Assembly: GCF_024171885.1 (NCBI RefSeq)
Contig: NZ_JAMTCP010000020.1
Location: 49,770 to 113,769, forward strand
Origin: Streptoalloteichus tenebrarius
Lineage (GTDB): Bacteria; Actinomycetota; Actinomycetes; Mycobacteriales; Pseudonocardiaceae
DNA: 64,000 nucleotides
Direction: 5' to 3'
A model generated the notes under the pieces. That model ran no database searches. It worked only from the letters and a program-made list of their open reading frames with translations, and had not been told where the DNA came from. The position numbers were made by a program, and so were the translations under genes. The first letter of the stretch is position 1. Every line of letters starts with the position of its first letter. Below are positions 7,927-16,662 of the stretch, in pieces.

Positions 7927-8520
7927 TCAGCCCCAGATGCTGCCGTAGTCGAACTGGCGGTCGTAGATCGCCGTCCACAGCGACGGGTACGGCTCCTGGA
8001 CCGGCGGGCAGTCCCGCAACGTCACCTGCGCGCGCGGGCCGTTGTCCTGGAGGCACCGGCCGCTCGACGCCTCGACGATCTCCCAGTGGTTGCTCCCGCG
8101 GTCCACCCAGCGGAAGAACTGGGACGGGCCGGTGCACGGAGCCGTCACGACGGGCGCGCCGTCATGGGTGGCCCCGTTCGCGCCGCCGATGCAGTAGCGG
8201 CCGAACACGACGATGGAGAACAGCCCGTCGTTGCTCACCGGCAGGAAGGCGAACCGCTGGTGCAGCTTGCCCTTGCAGTCGTAGGTCTGGACCACCGCGC
8301 CGGGGTTGGTCGACTCGCCCCGGATGTCGAGGCACTTCCACGTGTACGACGCGCGGATCTCGTGGATCGCCGCGTTGCGGAACGAGGTCGTGTACCGCAC
8401 GTTCGGATTGGACTGGGCGGTGGCGGCGCTCGCCGGGGTGCCGAGGACCGCCAACCCCAGCAGCCCGGTCACCACGGCCAGGACGGCGCGGGCCGCCACA
8501 CCGCCGAAACGTCGAGTCAT
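7927..8520 (-). CDS. Secreted ricin B-type (beta-trefoil) lectin
   Basis: The 197-residue protein begins 'MTRRFGGVAARAVLAVVTG' and continues hydrophobically to 'GTPASAATA', a Sec signal peptide cleaved near residue 33. The mature part shows beta-trefoil repeats: 'KCLDIRGESTNPGAVVQTYDC...HQRF', 'YCIGGANGATHDGAPVVTAPC...QFFRW', 'RCLQDNGPRAQVTLRDC'. Each has the Cys pair and QxW/QxF-like end of RICIN domains. No catalytic module is attached. It probably binds extracellular carbohydrate. A second, smaller lectin lies at 15319. Confidence 0.85.
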   Translation of the reverse strand: MTRRFGGVAARAVLAVVTGLLGLAVLGTPASAATAQSNPNVRYTTSFRNAAIHEIRASYTWKCLDIRGESTNPGAVVQTYDCKGKLHQRFAFLPVSNDGLFSIVVFGRYCIGGANGATHDGAPVVTAPCTGPSQFFRWVDRGSNHWEIVEASSGRCLQDNGPRAQVTLRDCPPVQEPYPSLWTAIYDRQFDYGSIWG

Positions 8521-8743
8521 CGTGAGTCCTTCCTCCCTGTCTCTGCCCCTCAAGGTGGACGTGGCCGACCGTAACGACGGCGAGGAGGACGGAAGTCTCA
8601 ACAGAGTCTCACCTCTGGGCCGGGACTCGTGTCGGAAGCCGCCGGCCATCGCGGTTGGCGAGGGGCGGAACGGCTTGAGCGTCCGGATACCTTCGCGACC
8701 ATCACCGGAGGAAGGACAGGCGAGCGGCCGAGGGGGACGCCAC

Positions 8744-10585
8744 ATGCGCGCTACGGAACAAACCGATCCGGTCCGCGGCCTCGTCGCCGAGCTGCGGGAC
8801 ATGGTCGACACGTGTCCGCTGGTGAACCTCACCGGCCCGCTCGGCGTGGGCAAGAGCCACGTGGTCCGCCACCTCGACGGGGCGGTCGTCGTCGACCTCG
8901 ACACCCCGGCGGGACACACGGACCTGCGGCGGCGGCTGGCGCAGCACGACGGCGTGGTCGTCGTGGACAACGCCGACGGCCGGGAACGCCTCCGGGCCGT
9001 CCGGACCGCGCTGGACGCGACACCGGGGCTCCGCGCGGTCGTGGTGACCCGGCGCCCCCTGCGGTCGTTGCCGGGCTGGTCACAGGCCGTGCCGCTGTCC
9101 CTGTCGCCCCTGTCGGACACCGTGATCGACGGTCTGGCAGTCGCGGCGGGGATCGCGGACCCCGCCGCCCGGGAGGTCGTGGTCCGGATGGCCGCGGGCG
9201 TGCCCCTGCTCGCGGAGGCGGCCTGCCGGGCGCTGCACCGAGGCATGTCACCCGGCGAGGAGGGGCCGATCGCCGACGCGGTGGTCGCGGAGATCCTCGA
9301 CCGGCTCGGCCGGGAGATGCCGGGGCGCCGGTGGCGCGCCGCGCTGCGCCTGCTGGCCACCGTGGGCAACGCCGACGAGCGGTTGCTGCGAGCCAGACCG
9401 GACCAGTGGGACAGCCTGGCCGACCTCAGCGTCGTGCGCCGGGAGTCGTGCGGGCTCGCGGTCGCCGAGCCGTACCGGGCCCTGTTCGAGACCGCCTACC
9501 GGTGGCGCGCGCCGGAGTCGCACGAGGCCGTGCGCCGCCGCGCCTCGGCGTACCGACTCGGCCAGCTCGCCCGCGCCACCGACGAACGAACGCGCGGGGC
9601 GCTCACCGCCCAGGCGCTGTTCCTCTCCGGCGATCCGGTCCTGCGGCAGCGGCTGTTCCCGACCAGACGACCACCCGTGAAGATCCGTCCGGCGACTCCC
9701 GCCGACGCCGAGGTCGTCATACGGCTGATGCGGCAGTGGGCGGTCCGGGGGGAGTTCGACCTCCGGCGGTGCGACCGCCTCGTGCACCACTGGCTCGACG
9801 ACGACCTCGCGGGTTTCCAGGTGGCCGAACAGGGCGACGACGGCGTCGTGGGCCTGGTCCGCCTGGCTCCGGTCACGGACCGGACCGTGGACGGGATGGA
9901 GCCCCTGCTCCAACAACACGCCGACCCGCTCCTCACCGAGGGGGCGGGCGGGTTGTTCCTGGGCGCGGCGTTCTGCCCGCGGCCGGCCGCGCACGCCCAG
10001 ATGCTGCACCACATCCTCCGGACCGCCCTCGGCCACGGCCGGCTCCTCGTCTCGACCGCGACACCCGACTACCAGCTCATCCTGGACACCCTGCGATTCC
10101 GCCGTCACGGCGAGGTGCGCGAGGACGTGTTCCACTGTGGACGCCCGCCCGAGGTCTACAGCAACGACTTCACGGTGTCCGCGCTGCCGAACTGGCTCCG
10201 CGCCATCCAGCCGGGGGAGAGGGACCGGACCGACGACGTGGCGTGGGCGCTGGCCCGGCTGCGGGAACCGTCAGCGCTGGCGGCCAGCGCCCTCCTCGGC
10301 ACGGCGGGGATCACCACGGTGCGGCAACTTCGGGAGCGGCTGGTCGAGGCCATCGACACCCTCGTGCACGGCAGCGAGCCCAACGACGTGGAGGCCGGGC
10401 GCATCCTGCGCGCCTACTACCTCGACGGCAACCGCACCCACCTCCAGGTCGCCCGGCGCCTGCATCTCAGCCGGGCGACCTACTTCCGTCGTCTACGCCA
10501 CGGGATCAGCGCCGTCGCCTCGGCGCTCGCGCGGGACGCGCTCCCACCCGACAGTCCGTTCGCGGCCGAACGCCCTCCGGCCTGA
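8744..10585 (+). CDS. P-loop ATPase / GNAT-like / HTH fusion regulator
   Basis: The 613-residue product starts at ATG 8744 behind AGGGGG. It has a Walker A motif 'GPLGVGKSH' (residues 31-39), a Walker B-like 'VVVVDNAD' (71-78) and STAND-like helical segments to about residue 300. A GNAT-like start 'KIRPATPADAEVVIRLMRQW' follows at about residue 312. The C-terminal helix-turn-helix 'HLQVARRLHLSRATYFRRL' lies near residue 570. It is transcribed away from the lectin gene across about 220 bp. A transcriptional regulator gated by ATP and a small ligand is likely; the GNAT part may bind rather than acetylate. Confidence 0.7.
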   Translation: MRATEQTDPVRGLVAELRDMVDTCPLVNLTGPLGVGKSHVVRHLDGAVVVDLDTPAGHTDLRRRLAQHDGVVVVDNADGRERLRAVRTALDATPGLRAVVVTRRPLRSLPGWSQAVPLSLSPLSDTVIDGLAVAAGIADPAAREVVVRMAAGVPLLAEAACRALHRGMSPGEEGPIADAVVAEILDRLGREMPGRRWRAALRLLATVGNADERLLRARPDQWDSLADLSVVRRESCGLAVAEPYRALFETAYRWRAPESHEAVRRRASAYRLGQLARATDERTRGALTAQALFLSGDPVLRQRLFPTRRPPVKIRPATPADAEVVIRLMRQWAVRGEFDLRRCDRLVHHWLDDDLAGFQVAEQGDDGVVGLVRLAPVTDRTVDGMEPLLQQHADPLLTEGAGGLFLGAAFCPRPAAHAQMLHHILRTALGHGRLLVSTATPDYQLILDTLRFRRHGEVREDVFHCGRPPEVYSNDFTVSALPNWLRAIQPGERDRTDDVAWALARLREPSALAASALLGTAGITTVRQLRERLVEAIDTLVHGSEPNDVEAGRILRAYYLDGNRTHLQVARRLHLSRATYFRRLRHGISAVASALARDALPPDSPFAAERPPA

Positions 10586-10618
10586 AGCCGTGACGTTGAG
10601 GCACGGGCCAGGAACGGG

Positions 10619-11116
10619 TCAGCTCCTCGTCGACCGGTTCCTGGCCGCCGCGACGTAGCCGGCCAGGCGGGCGGCGTGGCCGGGCAGGTGTTCCTCCGCC
10701 CGAAGACGAACCAGCTCGCCCCACGTCGTCTCGCCGTCGGCGACGTGCCGCCCGTCGCGGCCGAAGACGCGGAGCCGGACGGGGACGGCCGCCGCCTCCT
10801 CGGGCGTGCGCCGGACAAGGCCGAGGAACTCGGCGCCGTTGCGGCGCACCAGGTCCACGCGGCCCTCGTGGGTGGTCGACGTGATCAACGACGACAGTGC
10901 CGCCGGATCCATGGCCGGGGAGTTGTCGACCAGGGGCGAGGTGCCGGCGAGGACGTCACGGGCCGCGGTGGCCAGGAGGCGGTCGCTGAGCGCGACGTGG
11001 ACCAGGGTCCAGTCGGTGTCGGCGCGTTCCCGTTCGTCGAGCGGGGTCGCCGAGGTGAGCGCGCTCGCCGCCTTCAGCAGGTCGCCGTAGGCGTGAGCGA
11101 GTGCGTTGGTGTGCAT
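10619..11116 (-). CDS. DinB-like / maleylpyruvate isomerase-type helical bundle protein
   Basis: The 165-residue helical protein has 'DWTLVHVALSDRLLATAARDVLAG' near the N-terminus. This resembles the 'W+..HV..H' helix of the DinB/mycothiol-dependent isomerase superfamily, although the three metal-binding His are not clearly present. Its ATG lies 19 bp downstream of the MFS stop in the same direction, so the two genes are an operon under the TetR operators at 12456-12517. Function may be thiol-linked detoxification, but the motif is weak. Confidence 0.6.
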   Translation of the reverse strand: MHTNALAHAYGDLLKAASALTSATPLDERERADTDWTLVHVALSDRLLATAARDVLAGTSPLVDNSPAMDPAALSSLITSTTHEGRVDLVRRNGAEFLGLVRRTPEEAAAVPVRLRVFGRDGRHVADGETTWGELVRLRAEEHLPGHAARLAGYVAAARNRSTRS

Positions 11117-11135
11117 GGGAAATCCTTCGGGTTGG

Positions 11136-12371
11136 TCAGCGGGAGGTGGAGGCCGCCGCGCGGCGGGCGGACACGGTGAGCAGGACGGCCACGACCAGGC
11201 ACAGCAGGGCCACCACGGCCACGAAGCACTGCACCGACGGCAGCAGCCCGATCCTGGTGGCCAGGAAGCCGACGCCGATCACGGGCACGCCCACGCCGAG
11301 ATAGACGATCACGTAGAAGCTGGACAGCACGTCCGCCCTGCGGTCGGGTGGCGCGACCCGGTTGACCTCGGTGAGCCCACCGAGGAAGGCCAGGCCGTGG
11401 CCCGCGCCCGAGACCATCGCCGCGAGGAGGAGCAGCACCAGCGAGGACACCGACCCGGCGACCGCCAGCAGGACGAGCCCGACCGCGAGCACGGCCAATC
11501 CGCCGACCTGGGCGGAGGAGGAGGCCCGGCCCGAGGCCATGACCTGGGCCACCGACGAGCAGGCGAGCATCAACGCCACCGCGCCGCCGGCCAGGACGAG
11601 GTTGTCGCTGCCGGACAGCCGCGTCACGTAGGTGGGGACGAGGCTGAGGGCCAGCCCCACCACGGCGAACGCGAGGAAGCTCGCGGCCCCGCTGGTCAGG
11701 AAGACCCGCCGGGCCTCGGCCGGGACCTGCGGCCGACGCGGGCGCCACCGGCCGGGCGGGCGCGTCTCCGGCATGGCCGCCACCAACACGGCGGCCACCA
11801 CGAGCAGGACGATCTCCAGCGCGAACGGGAGCACCCGGGGCGCCGGCGCGTACTCGGCGAGCACGCCGGCCACCAGCGGGCCGGCGCCCAACCCGCCCAC
11901 CGAGACCACGGTGGTCACCAGCGCGGCGCGGCGGCGGTCACCCCTCGGTTCGAACTCGGTGATGGCGGCCGTGAGGGTGCCGGAGGCCGCGCCCAGGGCC
12001 AGCCCCTGGAACACCCTGGCCACGAACAGCCACGCGACGCCGGAAGCGAGGGCGAACGCCGCCGCGCCCACGGTGGCCAGCGCGATCGCGGGCAACAGGA
12101 CGCGGCGACGCCCGACCGCGTCGGACAGGGGGCCGGCGACGAGCAGCGACGGGACCAGCGCGCCCACGTACACCGCGAAGACCAGCGTCACGACCAGCGG
12201 GGAGAAGCCGAAGTCCTGCTGGTAGCCGCGGTAGAGCGGCGTGGGGAGGTTGGTCCCGGTGAGCAGGACCAGCAGGCTGTAGGCGCTGGCCCAGAACCGC
12301 CAGGCGGGCGCCGGGGAGCGGGCTCCGAGGTCCCGCGCCGTGCTCGATGTGTTTGCTTTCGCGATTGTCAT
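11136..12371 (-). CDS. MFS transporter, DHA-type efflux pump
   Basis: The 411-residue product has about 12 membrane segments. The MFS loop 2-3 signature is 'GPLSDAVGRRRVLLPAI', and the antiporter motif C region is 'FQGLALGAASGTLTAAITEF'. A central basic loop 'RPPGRWRPRRPQVPAEARR' divides the two six-helix halves. It is divergent from a TetR gene, and three palindromes fill the space between, so it is probably a TetR-repressed drug or metabolite exporter. ATG 12371 is the start; the extension upstream runs through the operators. Confidence 0.85.
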   Translation of the reverse strand: MTIAKANTSSTARDLGARSPAPAWRFWASAYSLLVLLTGTNLPTPLYRGYQQDFGFSPLVVTLVFAVYVGALVPSLLVAGPLSDAVGRRRVLLPAIALATVGAAAFALASGVAWLFVARVFQGLALGAASGTLTAAITEFEPRGDRRRAALVTTVVSVGGLGAGPLVAGVLAEYAPAPRVLPFALEIVLLVVAAVLVAAMPETRPPGRWRPRRPQVPAEARRVFLTSGAASFLAFAVVGLALSLVPTYVTRLSGSDNLVLAGGAVALMLACSSVAQVMASGRASSSAQVGGLAVLAVGLVLLAVAGSVSSLVLLLLAAMVSGAGHGLAFLGGLTEVNRVAPPDRRADVLSSFYVIVYLGVGVPVIGVGFLATRIGLLPSVQCFVAVVALLCLVVAVLLTVSARRAAASTSR

Positions 12372-12455
12372 GGGTCCTCGCAGTCTTCGGACAGGACGCA
12401 CGGGGGATGGCCCCCGGGAGGGGCTCCGGTGGGGGCGTCGATCAGCGAACCAGAC

Positions 12456-12517
12456 TGACCGACTGCCGGTCAACCGATTGACCGACTGCCGGTCATTCGA
12501 CTGACCAGCGGTCAGTC
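12456..12517. promoter_or_regulatory. Triple TGACC-GGTCA operator between MFS and TetR genes
   Basis: Three dyads share arms TGACC/GGTCA. They begin at 12456 (TGACCGACTGCCGGTCA), 12479 (TGACCGACTGCCGGTCA) and 12502 (TGACCAGCGGTCA). The spacing is exactly 23 bp each time, so all lie on one face of the DNA. The third is extended to GACTGACCAGCGGTCAGTC. The adjacent TetR protein is the obvious ligand; that link is inferred. Confidence 0.75.
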
Positions 12518-12559
12518 GGTGTTAGACTGATCGCCGACCACGCGAGGCGGAGGTGCTGG

Positions 12560-13186
12560 ATGACGACGAGGACGCGTCGCAAACGGGTGACCAAGAGCCC
12601 GGAGGACCGCAGGGAGGACATCCTCCGCGCGGGCCGCCGCGTCTTCGCCACCACCGGTTTCGGCGAGGCGACGATCACCGAGATCGCCGCCGCCGCCGAG
12701 ATCGGCAAGGGCACGTTCTACCTGTACTTCGACTCCAAGGACCACCTCCTCGGAGCGCTGTGGGAGCGGTACGTCGACGCGATCGTCACCACCGCCCAGG
12801 ACATCCTCGGGGAGGGCGGCGCGTGGTGGCCGACCCTCGACAACGTCCTGACCGCCCTCGTCCACCACGCCGTGGAGAAGGAGAACGCCTCGCTGCACCG
12901 GATCGTCTACGGCTCGGCCAACGCCAAGGCGCTGGAGATCTGCAAGCAGGCGAACCAGCGCGTCATCGACCTCGTGTGCGACTTCGTCGTCCGGGGCGCG
13001 CAGGCCGGGGCCTTCCACGCGCCCGACCCCGCGGTCGCGTTCCGGATGGTCTACCACGCCGCCGACGGCCTCCTGGACGACCTGATCTCCCAGGGCGACG
13101 AGATCGACGTCGACCGGGTCGTGCGGGACGTCCTCCACCTGCTGCACCGCGCGCTGGGCGACCCCGAGACCTCGCCGACCTCCTGA
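12560..13186 (+). CDS. TetR-family repressor
   Basis: The 208-residue product has the N-terminal TetR HTH: 'RREDILRAGRRVFATTGFGEATITEIAAAAEIGKGTFYLYFDSKDHLL' as three helices (about residues 17-64). The C-terminal all-helical ligand domain is of usual length. ATG 12560 follows GAGGCGGAGG. It lies head-to-head with the MFS gene over the triple operator and probably represses both itself and the pump. The inducer is unknown. Confidence 0.88.
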   Translation: MTTRTRRKRVTKSPEDRREDILRAGRRVFATTGFGEATITEIAAAAEIGKGTFYLYFDSKDHLLGALWERYVDAIVTTAQDILGEGGAWWPTLDNVLTALVHHAVEKENASLHRIVYGSANAKALEICKQANQRVIDLVCDFVVRGAQAGAFHAPDPAVAFRMVYHAADGLLDDLISQGDEIDVDRVVRDVLHLLHRALGDPETSPTS

Positions 13187-13317
13187 GCGCCACCCGACAC
13201 GGTCAGCGCTGCCGACTCGCGGGAGACCGGTTCGCGACGCCGGCACCGCCGCCGCCAAGCGCGTCCTCTTTGGACTATCCACATCGGACTCGCTGTCCTG
13301 GGTCCGCCCTCAGGGCT

Positions 13318-13965
13318 GGTGTGGCTGATCTGGTGATCGTGCGACGTGGTGCGCGGGCACGAAGGGACGTCCTCGGGCGGACGAGGCATCGCGTGATCAA
13401 CGGGAAGCTCGTCAAGGTGAAGACGGATGTGGCCTGGCATCACCTACGGCCGCGACGTGGACCGTGGAAGACGGTCTGCGACCACTTCTCGCGGGGGTGG
13501 CGCGCCGGGAGCCTCGACGACGCTGGTGTCGAAGGTGAGGGGCGATTGACGGTCTCGGCCGGAGGTCTGGGTCGTTCCAGCATTGCGCCTGCCCACCAAC
13601 ACGCCTCCGACACCCACCGCACCTCCGCGTACCACACAGAGGGGCGGACACACTGGGCGGCGGGCACGGTGCGCCAGGCTGATCATGCCCTCGGTCGCTC
13701 CGGCGGCGGACCCACCACGATGATCCCTCTCGCCTGCGATGGGCATGGCCGGCCACTGTCGGTGGTGTTGACGGGCGGCACTGTCCACGAGCGCACCATG
13801 TCGGTTCCGGCGGCCGGGGCCGGGCCGGCTCACCACCCGCCCCGGAGCCGGTGATCGCGAACAAGGGCAACTCCCGCCGCGCTCGTCGCACTCAGCGTCG
13901 TCGGCGGGGCACCGGGCCGCCCTCCCGGAACGGCGGAACCAGAAACGATCTGGCCGCCCTGGGAG
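13318..13965 (+). pseudogene. Decayed IS5-family transposase
   Basis: Fragments of an IS5-type transposase appear in two frames. 'WHHLRPRRGPWKTVCDHFSRGW', 'IAPAHQHAS' (equivalent to the DDE-family 'vRAHQHAAGA') and 'DHALGRSGGGPTTMIPLACDGHGRPLSVVLT' lie in the frame that stops at 13854. 'NKGNSRRARRTQRRRRG' lies in another frame from 13851. The catalytic 'D' segments are lost or out of frame and no start remains. It is not the same subgroup as the intact element at 56649. The remaining sequence to the LuxR gene holds nothing else. Confidence 0.7.
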
Positions 13966-14028
13966 ACACGGACTCGTGGGGCAGGCACGGTGGTCTCGTG
14001 TTCCCGGCCCGGGGCGGGGTTGCGCGGA

Positions 14029-15051
14029 TCAACCCGTGACGGCGGCGATCAGCTCGTCACGGCCGCCGGCGCCGGTCTTGCGGAACACCGACTTGAGGTG
14101 GTCGTTCACCGTGTGCACGGACAGGCCGCGCCGCCGCGCGACCTGCTTCGGCGCGGCCCCGTCGTACAGGTCCTCGACGATCTGCCGCTCGCGGTGGCTG
14201 ATGCCGTACCAGTCGCACAACACGGGCAGGAGCTGAGGACCCGTCGCCGCCTGGATCACGACGGCGACGTCGCCAACGCCGTCCGCGTCCAACGGCTGTC
14301 CCTGGTAGGTGACCCACCGGCCGTGCGTGATGGGCGGACCCCAGGCGGTCGCGCCGGCGAGGGGGCCGCGCGCTCCCCGCCGCGCCGCCGAGGACAGCCC
14401 GACGAGGAACGACTCGGCGATCCACTCCGGTGACGGCCGCCCGCCCCGGAGGCGCTCCAACCACTGGAACGCCTGCGGGGTGACGGCCCTGACCCGGTGG
14501 TCCGGCCCGAGGACGATGACGCCCGCGGGCAGCGGCGGCACCACGGGCGCCAACGGCCCCGCCCTGACGTACTCGCGCAGGGCCGCCATCAGGGGCCGCG
14601 CCAGATCCGCCGCCCGGCACGCGTCGCCGCGGTCGAACGGGTCTCGGCCCTCGGCCCGGGTCAGGCCGAGGACTCCCCACACCCCACTGTCGTCGCGCAG
14701 CAACAGCCGAAGCTCGCTGCCGATCTCGTGCTCGGTGAGGAGCCGGTGGTCCGGTCCGAGCACGTCGAGCGGGGTCGACCGCCGCGCCAGCGCCTCCGGC
14801 GGCACGGGATCGTCGCCCAGGTAGTAGCCGCGCAGCAACTCCCGCCCGAACTCGGGCTCGTACCCGTGCCAGAAGCTGAACGACCCCATCGGGAGGCCCG
14901 CCGACGGGCAGGTGGCCAGGAGCCGCACGCCGTCGTGCGGCACCTCGGCCGCGATCGCGTGGGAGACCACCTCGCCCACCTCGGCCAGGTCGAGTCGCTG
15001 GCGGGCGGCCTCCGGCAACTCCCGCAGCAGTCGTTCCCCCGAACGGCGCAC
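14029..15051 (-). CDS. LuxR-type regulator with GAF/PAS-like sensory region
   Basis: The product has about 340 residues. The C-terminal LuxR HTH is clear: 'LPVLCDWYGISHRERQIVEDLYDGAAPKQVARRRGLSVHTVNDHLKSVFRKTGA', with the SPREREI-like 'SHRERQIV' and the 'VHTV..HLKS.F.K' recognition helix. The N-terminal part ('EVGEVVSHAIAAEVPHDGVRL', 'GSELRLLLRDDSGVWGVLGL') resembles GAF-like sensors of this actinobacterial class. GTG 15051 is the most plausible start, but the ribosome site is weak. It is divergent from the small lectin gene at 15319. Confidence 0.75.
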   Translation of the reverse strand: MRRSGERLLRELPEAARQRLDLAEVGEVVSHAIAAEVPHDGVRLLATCPSAGLPMGSFSFWHGYEPEFGRELLRGYYLGDDPVPPEALARRSTPLDVLGPDHRLLTEHEIGSELRLLLRDDSGVWGVLGLTRAEGRDPFDRGDACRAADLARPLMAALREYVRAGPLAPVVPPLPAGVIVLGPDHRVRAVTPQAFQWLERLRGGRPSPEWIAESFLVGLSSAARRGARGPLAGATAWGPPITHGRWVTYQGQPLDADGVGDVAVVIQAATGPQLLPVLCDWYGISHRERQIVEDLYDGAAPKQVARRRGLSVHTVNDHLKSVFRKTGAGGRDELIAAVTG

Positions 15052-15318
15052 GGGCTGGAGTCTGGCGTGAGGGTGACCGGACGGGCAACGGAAGACGCCC
15101 GTTTGGCCGCAGGCACGCCCCTGCGGCGGCTCGTCGCGCGCTGTCCTCGTCGCCGAACAGCGGAACGCCACCCGCCCGGACGGCCGCCGCCCGCGCTGGC
15201 AACCCCCCAAACCTCGGGATGTCCCCCGGTTGATCGCCCGGGACATGCTCGCCGTGTGCCGAGCCGACGGGAGGAGCGTCCGAGGTCCTCCGTTCGGCAC
15301 GCGAGAGGGGTTCCATCC

Positions 15319-15768
15319 ATGCGAAGTGTCCTCGCGGCGACCGTGCTCGCCGTCGCGTCCTCGTCCCTGCTGTGGGCGACGCCCGCGTCGGCGGCCACCT
15401 TCTTCGAGATCCGCAGCGACCTGCACCACAAGTGCCTGACCACCAACGGCGACAACGTCGAGATGCGGACCTGCGACGGCACCGGCCGCCAGCTCTGGAC
15501 CTGGGACGGCCGGAAGCTGCGCAACCTCGCGGCCCGGCACTGCCTCGACGTGCGCCACGGGGAGATCAACGCCCCCGCGCAGGCGGTCGGGGACTGCCAC
15601 GGCAACGCCAACCAGCGCTGGTACTTCGTCAACCGGGAGCTGCACACCGACGTGAACGGCCAGGTGCTCAGCATCCAGAACCACGGTGACCCCTGGGACG
15701 GCGCGGGGATCAACATGCGCGACCACGTGAACGGCGCCTGGCAGCACTGGTACACGGTCAACGTCTGA
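15319..15768 (+). CDS. Small secreted ricin B-type lectin
   Basis: The 149-residue protein has a Sec signal peptide (cleavage near 'ASA-AT', residue 25). One beta-trefoil domain follows: 'KCLTTNGDNVEMRTCDGTGRQLWTW', 'HCLDVRHGEINAPAQAVGDCHGNANQRWYF', 'WQHWYTVNV'. QxW-type ends and paired Cys are present in each repeat. ATG 15319 follows GAGAGGGG. It is followed by a strong terminator shared with the convergent HD gene. It is smaller than, and divergent from, the lectin at 7927. Confidence 0.85.
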   Translation: MRSVLAATVLAVASSSLLWATPASAATFFEIRSDLHHKCLTTNGDNVEMRTCDGTGRQLWTWDGRKLRNLAARHCLDVRHGEINAPAQAVGDCHGNANQRWYFVNRELHTDVNGQVLSIQNHGDPWDGAGINMRDHVNGAWQHWYTVNV

Positions 15769-15795
15769 GTCCGGAGCCGACGGGCGCGTCGCCGG

Positions 15796-15833
15796 CCCTG
15801 GCCCCTCCCGCCTGGTGGTGGGAGGGGCCAGGG
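15796..15833. terminator. Bidirectional hairpin terminator
   Basis: CCCTGGCCCCTCCC and GGGAGGGGCCAGGG form a perfect 14-bp stem with a 10-base loop. It lies between the convergent lectin and HD-domain genes. Confidence 0.85.
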
Positions 15834-15842
15834 GGCACCGCG

Positions 15843-16625
15843 TCAGCCCCTGGCGCTCGGGTCGCCGGTGGGGAGGAGGGAGCCGTAGCCGTCGTAGTCG
15901 TGCCAGCTCGGCTCCTGGTTCATCAGGTCCTTCCAGGTCGGCCACGCCTGACCGGTGTGCTGGCGCACCAGCTCGCCGGGCATGCTGAACGGCGGGGCCT
16001 TGTGGGGCTTGGCGAGCGCCTGCTCGACGATGGCGTCATGGAGCGCGGCCGCGCCGTGCCGACGGGGGAACGCGCGGTGGATGCGGTCGAGGTACTCGGC
16101 GGGGAGGGTGGGGCCCAGCGGGGTGAGGTCGTATCCCGCGCCCGCCGACACGAGCGCGATCTCGGGGCGCTTGTGCTGCGCGATGTCGGTGTGCAGGTGC
16201 AGGGCGACGGCGTCCCACACCACCTCGACCCGGTCAGGGGCGAGGCCCTGGGCGGTGAGGATCTCGGCCGCGAGGTCGGCCCCGTCGATGTCGAAGGTCT
16301 GGTCCCGGTCGCCGGCGGGGGTCAGGCCGACGTCGTGCAGCACCGAGCCCAGGAACAGGAGTTCGTCGTCGTAGTCGTGGTCGGGGCGCAGACCCTGGTG
16401 CTCGCCGAGGAAACGGCCGTACAGGTAGGTGCGCATGCTGTGGTTGAAGATCGCGGGGGCCTCGACGTCCCGCACGTGGCGCATCGTCCTGAGGGCCGTC
16501 TCGGTGCGGGGGATCGGCAGCCTGTGGTAGTCGCGCGCCGCGTCGGCGTCGGCGTAGTTCGTGTCGGTCGTGCCGGTCGTGTTGACCGTTTCGGTCGTGC
16601 CGGTCGTACCGGTCGTGTCGTTCAC
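15843..16625 (-). CDS. HD-domain metal-dependent phosphohydrolase-like protein
   Basis: The 260-residue product has HD-superfamily motifs: 'NHSMRTYLYGR' (first His, about residue 60), 'LGSVLHDVGL' (the HD doublet, about residue 93) and 'VVWDAVALHLHTDIA'. The sequence also fits cyanamide hydratase-like members of the family. GTG 16625 is chosen because GAGGAGAG lies upstream. The N-terminus is a Thr/Gly-rich low-complexity tract encoded by a 9-bp tandem repeat. Substrate is unknown. It lies downstream of a small membrane protein gene in the same direction. Confidence 0.8.
   Translation of the reverse strand: MNDTTGTTGTTETVNTTGTTDTNYADADAARDYHRLPIPRTETALRTMRHVRDVEAPAIFNHSMRTYLYGRFLGEHQGLRPDHDYDDELLFLGSVLHDVGLTPAGDRDQTFDIDGADLAAEILTAQGLAPDRVEVVWDAVALHLHTDIAQHKRPEIALVSAGAGYDLTPLGPTLPAEYLDRIHRAFPRRHGAAALHDAIVEQALAKPHKAPPFSMPGELVRQHTGQAWPTWKDLMNQEPSWHDYDGYGSLLPTGDPSARG
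16567..16620. repeat. Six 9-bp tandem units inside the HD gene's 5' end
   Basis: Units of GTCGTGCCG type occur at 16567, 16576, 16585, 16594, 16603 and 16612 with few changes. They encode the Thr/Gly-rich start of the HD protein. The copy number may vary between strains. Confidence 0.75.
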
Positions 16626-16662
16626 GAGGTCGCTCTCCTCTGTCGGTCGTCGTTTCCGGAGG

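Noticed and set aside
11106..12458. A 450-codon rightward frame over the MFS gene
   Set aside because: It is His/Arg/Gly-rich without any domain. The opposite strand encodes a complete 12-helix transporter.
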